The position numbers and the translations under genes were made by a program. Below, piece after piece: positions 25,851 to 36,800 of a DNA stretch of 64,000 nucleotides. The notes below the pieces were generated by a model that was given only the letters and a program-made list of their open reading frames with translations, was not told where the DNA came from and did no database searches. Source of the stretch: Nomia melanderi (lineage: Eukaryota; Arthropoda; Insecta; Hymenoptera; Halictidae); contig NC_135000.1 of NCBI RefSeq assembly GCF_051020985.1, positions 7,027,001 to 7,091,000 of the forward strand, written 5' to 3'. Within the stretch, counting starts at the first letter, position 1. Every line of letters begins with the position of its first letter.

Positions 25851-26284
25851 GTCGGTGAGTGAACGAGTGAGTGTTCGTTTCATTGGAAGGTACTCGAGCC
25901 AACACGACGGGAACCGGAAATGCTCTGTCCCGATAGTGGCCATTGTCACCGGCGGTTTAATTATTGACTTTCTTTAAGAACGCGACCATCCGTTTACTAT
26001 TGATCGGGAGGATTTGCCAGCACACGGGAAGATTCCAGAGTGGGTGGCGCGGGGGTGGGTGTTTCTCATTGAATTCCATTTTTTTTTTTGTAGGTCATCC
26101 TGAAAAGAAGTTAACCAGTCGGAAGAAAGATCTCTGTTCTTGCATTCACTCTAATTTCGAAAAGAAAATCATGCGATCGTCAACCCTTTGTGCTTCAGTG
26201 GTTTCAAACATTCTTTTAATTCACTGTCAATTGCCAGAATATTTATATACTTTCCAGAAATATAACTCCTTTTACTCAGGACCA

Positions 26285-26460
26285 TTAACACTAGAACTAC
26301 TAGGTAATTAAGTTGATTTTGTTCAATTTTCTCGTGGAAACTATGGAAGTTAAACTATCGAAAGTTTGAATAATTTGCAATCCAATTTGCGTAGTACTGA
26401 ATTTGGTTTCTTCTTTAATCTGTTATATATACCATAATAATAATAACGACATTTTATATA
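26285..26460. mobile_element. partial TTAACACTA-group element
   Basis: TTAACACTAGAACTACTAGG at 26285 starts a stretch resembling the interior of the 9275-9503 element (TCGTGGAAACTATGGAAGTT, TTGCAATCCAATTTGCGTA). No right end is seen. Confidence 0.55.
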
Positions 26461-26519
26461 CATCCTAGTAGTAAACCTAAATGGTATCTAATATTAAAAA
26501 CAAATCAAATCACTCATTT

Positions 26520-26865
26520 GTCTCCATCTACCAGCTCTACTGTTAAATCTTCAAACCAAAATAGTACCTAATAGCAAATCAAGATAGTGCCTAACGGCAA
26601 AATCTAAATGGTACCTAATGACTAATCAAGATAATGCCTGATGGCAAAATCTAAATGGTACCTGATGGCTCATCAAGATAATGCCTAATGGCAAAACCTA
26701 AATAGTACCTAATAGCAAACCAAGATAGTATCTAATGCTAAACCTAAATAATGCCTAATAGCAAATCAAGATTGTGCCTAATGGCAAAATTTAAATGGTA
26801 TCTAACAGCTAATCAAGATAATGCCTAATGGCAAAATCTAAATGGTACCTAACACCAAAAAAAGG
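26520..26865. repeat. 48-bp dimeric minisatellite (two 24-bp half-units)
   Basis: The half-units CAAGATAATGCCTAATGGCA and CTAAATGGTACCTAATGGCT alternate; the 48-bp period is clear at 26601, 26649 and 26697. Confidence 0.88.
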
Positions 26866-26999
26866 AATCACGGTCAACCATTTCAAATCAAGCGTCAAAT
26901 CTTCAAGGCAGCTTCCACTTCCTAAAAAATCAACAGAATTCTTGATTCGATCTACCTGGTGACACAAAGATCACTCTAAACCAACTTCCCCATCACTCC

Positions 27000-27550
27000 A
27001 ATGATCCTCTCGCAACGGTATACCGTAGAACCAGCGAAACTTATCACTGCTCCGTCGACAGCAACCAGTAGCAGAAAAATGGCCATGTCCGGCACGGTGC
27101 TGGTCCGCAATAAAACGAGTTGATCCGTCGCGTGTCTAACGGTCTAACAATGAAGCCATTGCCGTGCTCTCGGCCGTAGTCATTCATGCGTGGCGGACTC
27201 GCGGCGACGACGGGGCAAAAAGATGTAGCAACCGGCCGCCGCCGCCGCCGCCGCCGCCGTCGCGCAACGTGTCATTATCACCGGGTTCGTATTAGGTAAC
27301 TCGGCCGGCTAACAAGCCGCGATTCTTTCGCCCAGCCGGGTGACCGGGCGACCAGGCTGCTATCCGAGGATACCCAGCGGCGCGGCTCGCGCAGCGAAAT
27401 CACCGCGGCACCGCCAGAACTCATTAAAAAACCCGGCGAACGGCTAACGAGCGGATCCGACGGTACCCATCGACCGTTTTAATCCGCCCGCGCTGACGAA
27501 CCGACCCTTTCGACCGGGATTGTTCTCGGATCGAGCTCGCAAAGCGGCGG
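27000..27550. other. CpG-rich block with a (GCC)9 trinucleotide run
   Basis: The GCC repeat spans about 27234-27260 in about 500 bases of GC-rich DNA between AT-rich flanks. It could be a promoter or CpG-type block, but no gene start is visible on either strand. Confidence 0.45.
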
Positions 27551-27684
27551 ATCGGGGCTGCCAGCTGGAAATTTGGAATTTTTCCGAACTGGAGTAGGCT
27601 TCTCAAAGGCTTGCCAGGGCAGTCTTTCTCCTTTGTCAAGTTTGTATCGGAGATTAGACTACTAGTGATGCTACTTTGTGATGG

Positions 27685-28160
27685 TTAACCAGTTAACCCT
27701 TTGCACTCGGAAGTTCTTCATTGGAAATATTTTAAGATTTTCTGATGAGTAGAGAGGATATTTTCTGAAACTAACTCGACGAGAAATCATACTTATATTG
27801 AAGGACAAAGCTACTTTGTTTGGATATTTCTCAATGCATTATACGAAGTTTAATATTAAGTATCAAATTTTATAGTCTTACTGTATGAAATCAAGTGGTG
27901 AGTGAGAGTCACCTCTCGAGTGCAGAGGGTTAACTGTGTTTGACGAGTTTAAGTCGTCGTAAAGCTTGACGTGATACTAATTCTTTATGAATTCTTTATT
28001 TTTTCACATAAACGTGTAATTCTTCTTTGTTTCGCTTTGATCTTCCATTAAAATGTACTCTACGTGCATTCGTCCTGCGTTCGATGAGTACACTCTCCAT
28101 TTTTCAATTTTATTGCAGAACGAGAGGTTCTCCAACTAAATTCCACAGTTAACTGGTTAA
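27685..28160. mobile_element. outer TTAA-bounded MITE, CCAGTTAACTG group
   Basis: It is bounded by TTAA at 27685-27688 and 28157-28160. With the inner element removed, both ends read TTAACCAGTTAACTGTG inward (17-bp perfect inverted repeat), giving an original size of about 239 bp. Neighbouring 194-bp repeat copies show the uninterrupted site with one TTAA-like target. Confidence 0.88.
27693..27933. mobile_element. inner TTAA-bounded MITE, CACTCG group, nested in the outer element
   Basis: The left end is TTAACCCTTTGCACTCGG and the right end CTCGAGTGCAGAGGGTTAA (241 bp). It sits at the TTAA within the left terminal repeat of the outer element; removing it with one TTAA restores the outer terminus exactly. 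Confidence 0.92.
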
Positions 28161-28619
28161 TGGAATATTGGGGAGGGACAGTGGTCTAGCGGATAGAGAT
28201 TAACCTTATTAACCTTTTAGCTACCATACGATACCAGCTGGAAATTTGGAGTTTTTCCGAACTGGAGTAGTCGCCTTCTCAAAGGCTTGCCAGGGCAGTC
28301 TTTCTCTGTCAAGTTTGTATCAGAGACTAGACTCCTCGTGATGCTACCTTGTGCTAGTTAATAGAATGTTAGTGAGGGACAGGGGTCTAGTGGATAGGGG
28401 TTAACTTCATTAACCTTTTAGCTATCCTGCTAGCTGGGAATTTAGTTTTTCCGAACTGGAGTAGTCGTCTTCTCAAAGGCTTGCCAGGGCAGTCTTTCTC
28501 CTTTGTCAGATTTGTATCGTAGATTAAACTCCTGATGATGCTACCTTGTGCTAGCTAATGGAATGTTGGGGAGGGACAGGGGTTAACCTTTTAGCTACCA
28601 TACGCTAGTGGCCTCGCGT

Positions 28620-29570
28620 TTATCGTCTTTTTGAACGGTGCGCCATTATAGCGGCTCAGTTCTTTCTCCGTCGTCGATAGCTGTGCACATTATAGTCTAA
28701 TCTAACGTAATTGCACACTGGGAAATTCTATCAGTCTCAAATCGCAGTGCTACCTTTATGATCGCAGACCGTAAGCCGTGGACAGAGATATAGCTTCAGG
28801 GCTAGTCCCGCTGTAGATAAAAGGTTACCTGGAAGCTTTGAACAGCTATAGTGTTCCTGGTTGTAAAAGCATCAAAGACAGTCGTACGAATTTGGTTGGA
28901 AGTTTTGGCAGTTTCGGTTTCAGATATGTTTTACTTTTTCACCTTGTGGCTGCAGCTGAGAGCCTTTCTCGTCTCTGCTCGGATGAAACGCTCTCTCCCT
29001 CTGTTCAAATCTTTTCCAACCTCTTCCTCCTTTCTATAAGATTGTAGGTCGCTTCAATCTCTTGCACTACGATTTAATTTTATAGTTACACTTGTTAGAA
29101 CTACTTGTTGTTAATAACGCGCTGGTGAAACGGAAGAGTCTATGCTGTTTCTAATAATGCTCTTCGCCAAGAGGAAATTTCATTAGTTTCTTATAGGTAA
29201 CAACTATCTAAGATTACGAAATTTGCTTGAATCACTTTGATAACTTTTGTTATTTTCGGTTAGGAAAAATGGAGCTGAATGTTTTACTTAACAACGTTTC
29301 GCTTTGTTGTCCGGAACTTTCCAATAGAAAATCCGAGGTGTTCAATCAACGGGCCGTAGCGAACAGCCATCTAAGATGCCGATAAGCAACCGGCGAGTTG
29401 CATGCGGCCCTGTATTTACTATGCGCGTTCTGTTAAAAACAATTTGTAGCAAGTTATTGTTTAATTTATGGATCATAATCTCTACTCTGTATAACTTCAT
29501 AATTCTTTGTTGGTATCGTGTTTTAATAAGCGACTAAGTTCACCTTTTATACTCGAAAGTTTCTGCTTAT
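28620..29570. other. gene-free stretch
   Basis: No exon or repeat is recognised. Short frames at 28838-29047 (+) overlap each other in two phases and look like chance. Confidence 0.4.
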
Positions 29571-29574
29571 AAAT

Positions 29575-30045
29575 GTTCGACATTTTGTGATGATCTGATA
29601 TAGAGATATAGATCAGATATAGACATAGGCACAGAGATACAGGCGAAACATAATGCAGTTAAGATATAAATATAGATAGATATAATATTTCTAAAACTAA
29701 CGCAACGATAGATCACATCTAAATTAAGAAACAAAACGACTATTTCATTTTCATATTCCACGCAACAGTACACTACATAAAGTTCAGTATCAAACATTTC
29801 TAAACATCAAGCATCAAACTTTCAATATCAAACATTCCTAAACATCAAGCATCAAACTTTCAATATCAAACATTCCTAAACATCAAGCATCAAACTTTCA
29901 ACACCAAACATCCAAAACATCAAGCATCAAACTTTCAACATCAAACATTCCTAAACATTAGGCACCAAACATCCTAAACATCAAGCATCAAACATCCAAC
30001 ACCAAACATTCAAACACCAAGCATCAAACATCCAACTACATCAAA
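29575..30045. repeat. ~38-bp minisatellite (CATCAAGCATCAAAC) upstream of the GT49 gene
   Basis: ATCAAGCATCAAACTTTCAA units repeat from about 29800 to 30040, preceded by a GATATAGA-type simple repeat at 29590-29690. The array ends about 400 bases before the start codon. Confidence 0.88.
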
Positions 30046-30059
30046 CCCACCGCCACCCA

Positions 30060-30420
30060 AACCTCTCAGCCACAAAGACCACGCCAAAACCTGCAATCCA
30101 TCAACCACTCCACTTTTCCAAGTGCCTCGAAACGGCCATCGAAAATCCCAGAAGTGACGAGAGACCAAGCTGACCAGTTTGGACGCGTTCTGTTCCAGAT
30201 CGGTGCCGGAAGGAGCAGGAGGAGGGGGTCGGGGATTGGTGGAACCATGCTCAGATCCTGATCGCGGATCAGCACGGGCCCCTCAGGGGTGGCGAGGCGG
30301 CGGATCAGGCGATCGAGGAGGTGGCGGAGGAGGAGGAGGAAGGGCAGTGCGCCGTGGTGGATCATCACGCGGTCTGCGTCGCCGCAGTAGCCGGAGCGTG
30401 GACCTGGGGGAGGCTGGAGA
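30060..30420 (+). promoter_or_regulatory. GC-rich 5' flank / probable 5' UTR of the GT49 gene
   Basis: GC content rises sharply here after an AT-rich minisatellite, with G-rich runs such as GGAGGAGGAGGAGGAAG near 30320-30345. An in-frame stop at 30388-30390 precedes the ATG. I see no clear TATA box. The length of the UTR and the start site cannot be read from sequence alone. Confidence 0.4.
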
Positions 30421-30801
30421 ATGAGCCTGTTCAGCATACTGCGTAGGAATTGGGCACTGCGCGTGTCGGTGGTGCTCAACATCTGCGTGTTGCTCTACGT
30501 GTGCGCCCACTTCGGCTCCTCCGGGCCCTGGATCGAGGAACCGCCGACGAACTGGGCGGCGCCATTGCAGTCGGAGACGTTTGGTGGCGCGGTGGAGCAG
30601 CAGCTCGTGAATGGCACGCAGAAGGGCGCCGCCGCGGCGTCGTCGGCCCTGCCAGCCACCAAGGATGCCGCGGGCAAGGGTCCACGGCCCGGTAACACTA
30701 CCAGTCTGACCAGGGCGAGGCTGCTCACCACGAGGCCGACGCCCAACGAGGCCAAGGGCGCCGCGTCCGTTGACAAGAACGATCATCGACACGATCCGAC
30801 G
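30421..30801 (+). CDS. GT49 gene exon 1: signal anchor and stem
   Basis: This exon has 127 codons and ends at ACG|GTGAGC in phase 0. It encodes the membrane anchor and an Ala/Thr/Gly-rich stem with two sequons (N64, N92). It is GC-rich, unlike the flanking introns. Reading through the donor continues open to about 30921, but that stretch looks intronic. Confidence 0.8.
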
Positions 30802-33800
30802 GTGAGCCACTCGCGATACGCAAGGACTAACGCGACTCGACAGGTTTCTTCGATGTTCCGCTGGGTTTTCGTGTGGTCGCCGGATTTCGATGGAGCGTTG
30901 TCTTTGGAGTTGGATTTATAGGTTTCGGAGTTGCCGAGTTGATTCCTGCGAGGTTTCTTCGTTGTTTGGGTTTTCGAATGGTCTTTGACTTTGCAAGCTG
31001 GATTTGGATGGAGCTTTGAAGTTGGATTTATAGGTTTGGACTTGCCCGAGTTGATTCTTGCGGAGTTTCGCTGTTTCACTGGTTGTCAGTATGATCTTTG
31101 ATTTTGCTAGTCGGATTTGGATGAGGCATTACCCTTGTAAATTGGCTTCGAATGAAGCATTATGCTTGGAAATTAGATTCGTAAGTTTGTACGAGCCGAA
31201 TCTATACGACTCGTGAAGTTTCTTCGTTGCTTCACTGGTTCCTGGTGCGTTCTTGGACTTTGCAAGTCAGATTTAGATGAAAACTTATCTTTGGGAGTTG
31301 GATTTAAAATTCAAATTTAAAAGAAACCCAACCCCGACAAATCAAAATCCACTTTCACATATAGTTCAAACTTCTGCTACTTCCACTCGTCTCCAATCCA
31401 GAGAACTCGAAGATGTCCTCCCTTGCGATTCCATGTAAAGATTCTATCGTACCATTCGATTATCCGAACCGTCTTTTTCTGTTAGTTCTGATGGTTCCAT
31501 TATATGCGAGAAACTACGGGCTAAAAGAAGTTCGCGAGTAAAACTGTTCGAAGATAGAAGGTAGCCAGGCAATATTGTAAATTCTAGGAGTTTTCCGCTT
31601 CCATAACAACGAACGAGAATCCACGGAGGTCCCTTAGTACCCGTTCCTCGAGGAAATTAAAATAAATTTTTCCGTTCCCCGGAGGCAGCGCCAATAGCCG
31701 GTCTAAGTGTATATACGGTTGCTAAAAGATTCAGAAGCGGCAGATAGCGGCCATTACCGAGTCTTTTCTCCGTTCGGAAAATTACGTCGTGTCAGGCTGA
31801 AACGAGCGGCAAATTCAGCTCTCGCGGGGCTTAATATTTCAGTCCGCGAAGAGCGGCACACGTGCGTCCCCTCACTCCTCCGCGAAATTGAGGCGGGCGC
31901 TCTTATCTGTTAAGACTGGCGTTTTAATGGCCTTGAATATTAATCACCCGAGGACATAGCGGAGAACAAAAGTAATACTCCAGCCTGGAGAACGTCTCTT
32001 CCATAATTCGCAAGAAATCTCGGGTTTATTGGAACTATTGTTTATTTAGCGTTCCTTAGGGATCAGCGTTGAATCTCAGGCAGCCTTAACCCCTTGCTCT
32101 CGAAAGATTCCCACAGGAAATATTCAACGTTTTCCGATGGGACGTAGACGACATTGTTTGAAACTAATTTAACGATAATTCATATATAAAATACTAAATA
32201 CTCGACTTCATAGTTTCGTATTAAATCAAGTGATTACCTCTCGAGTGCAAAGGGTTAACTCGTAACCGATCACCGATCTGTCAATAGTATTTCAATAGAA
32301 ACAGTTACGAAGAACCGAAGCAAAATTACAATCGTTATTTTCAAAGGAGTAGAACCTAAACACAGGTACAGATTCTATATAATACCGAACCAGAAACGAA
32401 ACATCACTCAGAATCAATACCTAATAACAATTCTAACTGCACTTCTCTCCTCCACGCCTGTCTCCGACACCTGATCGGAAATTATCATATAAACCCAGAG
32501 AACCAGGTGAGAAAAGTTGAAGAAATCAGGCATCCCCAGTCAAAGCTACTCCGTGTTCACGAGAAGAGCCCCAGAAACGACACAGAGGCGAGAGGTGTTC
32601 CTCTAGGGATCTTGTTTATAATTTTCCTTGATCATCTGCAACCACGACGACGAACAGCAGACAATCGAGATGAGAAAAGATGAAAGCTAACCGATGCGAC
32701 ATTCCTTTCAGAGCTCTTCCCGTGAACACAGCCTCCCAGTCGCTTGCCCAGTCCTCAGACGACCCAGTGGCCCGCGACGCGTTGCGCAAAAAGGGTTAAT
32801 CCGATTCCAGCTAGCGAATCGATGAACCGGTCGTTATCGTTCTGCCTGTTTCTGGTTTAGGCGAAGAACGGCACGCTGAAGACCCGGCCGCCGATGAGCC
32901 TGAAAGAGGCTGTGGCCTGCAACGAGAAGTCGCTGGAGCCGAGGAGGGCGCAGCGCGGCGACTACTGGGTCCTCTACAATTACGTGCCGATGAACATGGC
33001 GGTCAGATGCTGGGAGAGCGTGACGTACACCACGCACGCGGACTACACGTTCCTGGACAATCTGGAGCCCCTGCTGGAGAGATGGAGGGCGCCGATATCG
33101 ATTGCGATGCACGCCCCTGGCACAGACTTCCCGGCGACACTCGACGCCATCAAGTACTCGAGATACTGCGGCAACCCCCTGGTCGCCCAGCTGGTCACCT
33201 TCCACGTATTCTTCAGCAGCAAACACGTGCCAAAAGTGGTAAATAGTCCGCGGACCTAGTCTAGCCTCTAGCGCAGCGGGTAGCTTCCCGCGGTTGCTGC
33301 GGGTGGATCGTTGACGGGGTTGGGGTAGGTTGGTTCATTGATGCTTTGTTCAGTGGCGGCTCGTATAAGCACCGTGGAACTGCAATTTACACTTTATGTT
33401 ATCGATAACATTTAATACGAGCCCTTTTTTCTTTAACACTTTAACCCGTTGCGGACGAATGTCGGCATTTTGCTGAGATCAAACTTCCATGTTTTGAATA
33501 CCAAGTTGCAAACAGATTTAACTATTCGAACAGCAAGAAATCGGTACACAGTTTCCTTATTCTTTATGATTTAAGTATTCAGCGTTTAGTTTAGCAGAAT
33601 CTGCGAAAGGTTTTGTGTACTAAAAACAATCTTCGTCCGTAAAGGGTTAACTGCCATGTCGCCAGAATTCGGGCGACAGCATTTTCTTCAACTTAAAAAT
33701 TTTCTCGGTGACGTATCGCACAAACTGAATTTTGTTAGATGTATTAAATATAGAAGGACAATAGGGGAATTGTTACCAAGAATTTTGACCTTTTAGTTTC

Positions 33801-36800
33801 TGCTTTATTATGAAGATTGATTGTCTGGAGGTTTTGGAGAGTGCCTGTTTGGCAGTCAACGTGTTAATCAATTTAAGCATTGCTGTTCCCATTGAATTTT
33901 CTAATTTCAATAGTATAATAGTATCATACGTATCCTTACTATATTAGATAATAGTTCAGAGTATAACACTTAATTTACCATTTTACTTTCATTTAATAAA
34001 GCTGCATGATACTACAGTTTTTGTAGCTAAGATGTTGAACTCAGGTGAAACCGAATTTCTTACTGAACCTGTAATTCAGTTGGAATGCAAGGGAAAACGT
34101 TTGTTACTGGGGAAACACGAAATGCCGAACGCTCCATTTGCAAGGCACAAGGCCATCGCGTCGTTTCAGAGGAAGAACGATTATTCTAGTAGCTAGGGTT
34201 TCACGGTTGGCGACCACCAAGAAGCATTTCTTGCAAATTTTTCCGCTGCGTGGACATTTCTTCGCTAGGAAATGGACAATTCTCGTGACACGGCTTTGGG
34301 AAGATTGTCGGAAATTATTTGTAAAGATAATACACCGGGCGTTATGCACGAGGGCATGTGCATACCGTGAAGAACCTGGGACAAGCAACTGTTGCGGTGT
34401 TAATTGAACACTTCCACAGTTCATGGATGGGGAAAACTGCTGCAAATTGGGTTTAAAATTGAAATAACTGAAAACAATGTTCCAAGATAAAGGAAAAGTT
34501 ACTACTTTCAGGGAGATTCTCTAATTTTGTCATCCCTTAAGCATTGGTTTATGGTTGCATAAGATCAGTCATTCAAATTTACAAAAGTACCACAAGAAAC
34601 TTCATCCAACATTTAGCAACCAATTCAATTCTAGCTATGTTCCCAGCTTGCTGATCCTCTAAAAGTAAAGGTCTCCTAAGTTCATCTATATTTTAAGACA
34701 ATCATCCTAAGTTCCATTATAGAAACATCTCCACCAATTTTACTCTACATGATATGCATTATCATTTCAAGCTACAGACCACTTCCTTCCTTATCACTTT
34801 GCCTAAAAAAGACATTGGCCGTAACCTTCCTTGCCAGCTTCAGCTGAACTCATTCAACTGATACGGTTAAAAACTTTGTTCTACAGAAACCAAAAAGTTA
34901 TTCAATTACAAGCAACCAATTCGATTCACAGAATATATATCAACCCCACAGTTCACAAGACTGAAAAGTTCGTGTCACCCTTCAAGGACTATGATCAAAC
35001 TTCAGAACTCTTCTACTCCATACTACTCCCATTAAAGATGTAACCGAGAAGTTCAGTATGAATAGCTGATTAGATGCAAGGCTCTTGAAAGTAGCTGGCA
35101 GTCGGCAACCCCTTGGTAAAAGTTTGAAAGGGAAAGTCCCGGGTATCGCGTCCATATCGAATGGCCGGCCAGGAAACACAATACAGAATTTCTTGAAAAG
35201 TGGATCAGAATTGGAGAGATCGTGAAAGTATTAATCAGATATGCGGGAACTACTTAGCGGTCGATAGCGATATACCCAGTTATTCTGTTCCACAAACGTA
35301 ATCTCGCTTTTTAACGGGCCGCGCTAATTTACCCGGGCAATAGTGCTTGCTGGCCGTCCCTTGTGTGTGCAATTACTGATGGGTATTACAATTCCTGGAT
35401 TACCGCTCGCAATTAGAGTCTAACGTTTTAATTAATCGCATGCATATAGAATTGTTGCCACTTGATATGGATCAATTTAATCACAGAGTTTCGCCGCGGA
35501 CAAACGTTGCTGCCCGCCGGAAATGCCTTCTTCTCCGCCAGTAATTTGTTTCTTAAACTGTCCGAACCGCAAATTATTATTAGTCGCGATCTCGTTTCAC
35601 TCTTCTCGGCGTTCGCCAGCTCGCTAATCCACGTCACAATTCACTTTTCATTCGATTATTTCGTAGTCGGTTTATATGCCAGTTTAACACTGTTTTAACG
35701 GGAAGTTTTGAGAGGGGCTTGTTATAATTAGATTGCGCGCGTTTACTCGTTCTTCGTTTGATTGAGAACATTTTCATTGGGTCCCCATTGACTTTTTGAG
35801 ACTTCTGTCTTGCTGCGATCGATATTTTCTTCGCGTAATTTGGGAAACAGAGTTTTAGAGAAACTGACCGTCAAAATAGAAATTATGATTTCTTAATCAT
35901 ACATTTTTCTACTTAACAATTTACTTTTTATTGTTTTATTCAATCACTTATTTTGTATTTACTTTATATAATTATTTATTATCATCTGATTTATTATATA
36001 CAAATTGTACATTCACTTCTCAATCATATCACAACGAAAATTATTCACACAACAAATCCATCAAAAAACCATTCGAATAAAACTACCGTAAATTCTGCCA
36101 CGAACAAGAATTAAATCCCTTATATTCAGAAGACACCGGCAGCTGCCATTTAATCACCGTAATCCGCTGAATGCGCCCGCGTCCCTGAAAAAGGCTGCAA
36201 TTTAAATTAATTGCAATTTCTACGACGGTAAATAAAAATCGCGAAAAAGTATTTGCGCCGAACAAGCGGGAGGCAGCGAAGAAAAAGAATATTTTAGGAC
36301 ATAAGGGGTTAAATATATTCCCATGCAAATGGTGCCAGCGTTTTCGAGGTTCTCTTAACCCGTGGCTTGTTTGATCTGTTATAAATAGGTGCCCCCAACC
36401 GAGAAAGTTCTGTCCGACACGTACAACTGCACGCTGGGGCCACCGTGGGTGAACGTCACGCTTTCGAAGATGTATAAAAACGAGAAGAAGCTGCTATACC
36501 CTGTGAACGTCGGCCGGAACATAGCCCGAGAGTCGGCGCCCACGTTCTACGTATTCGCCAGCGACATAGAGCTCTATCCTAATCCAAACTTGCCCGCCAA
36601 GTTCCTCGAGATGATCAGGAGAAGAGACCAGCCGGCCCTTTACAAGCCGAACCCGAAAGTTTTTGTACTGTCCATATTCGAAGTGGACGAGAAGAGCCAG
36701 CCGCCGAATAATAAAACGCATTTAGTGAGTCCCGTGATGCTCCCCAAGTGATGCTTCTGCTGTATGGTTTTAACCCTTTGCACTGGAGAAATGATTGTCA

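Larger units (their letters stand above)
27555..28615. repeat. ~194-bp tandem repeat interrupted by nested TTAA elements
   Basis: TTCTCAAAGGCTTGCCAGGG recurs at about 27599, 28275 and 28469, with GAACTGGAGTAG upstream and GATGCTAC plus GGGAGGGACAG downstream. The last two copies are 194 bp apart; the first is separated by the inserted elements. Confidence 0.9.

Noticed and set aside
30066..30810. open frames antisense to GT49 exon 1 and its 5' UTR
   Set aside because: Shadow frames of GC-rich sequence; Pro/Arg-rich and without domain.
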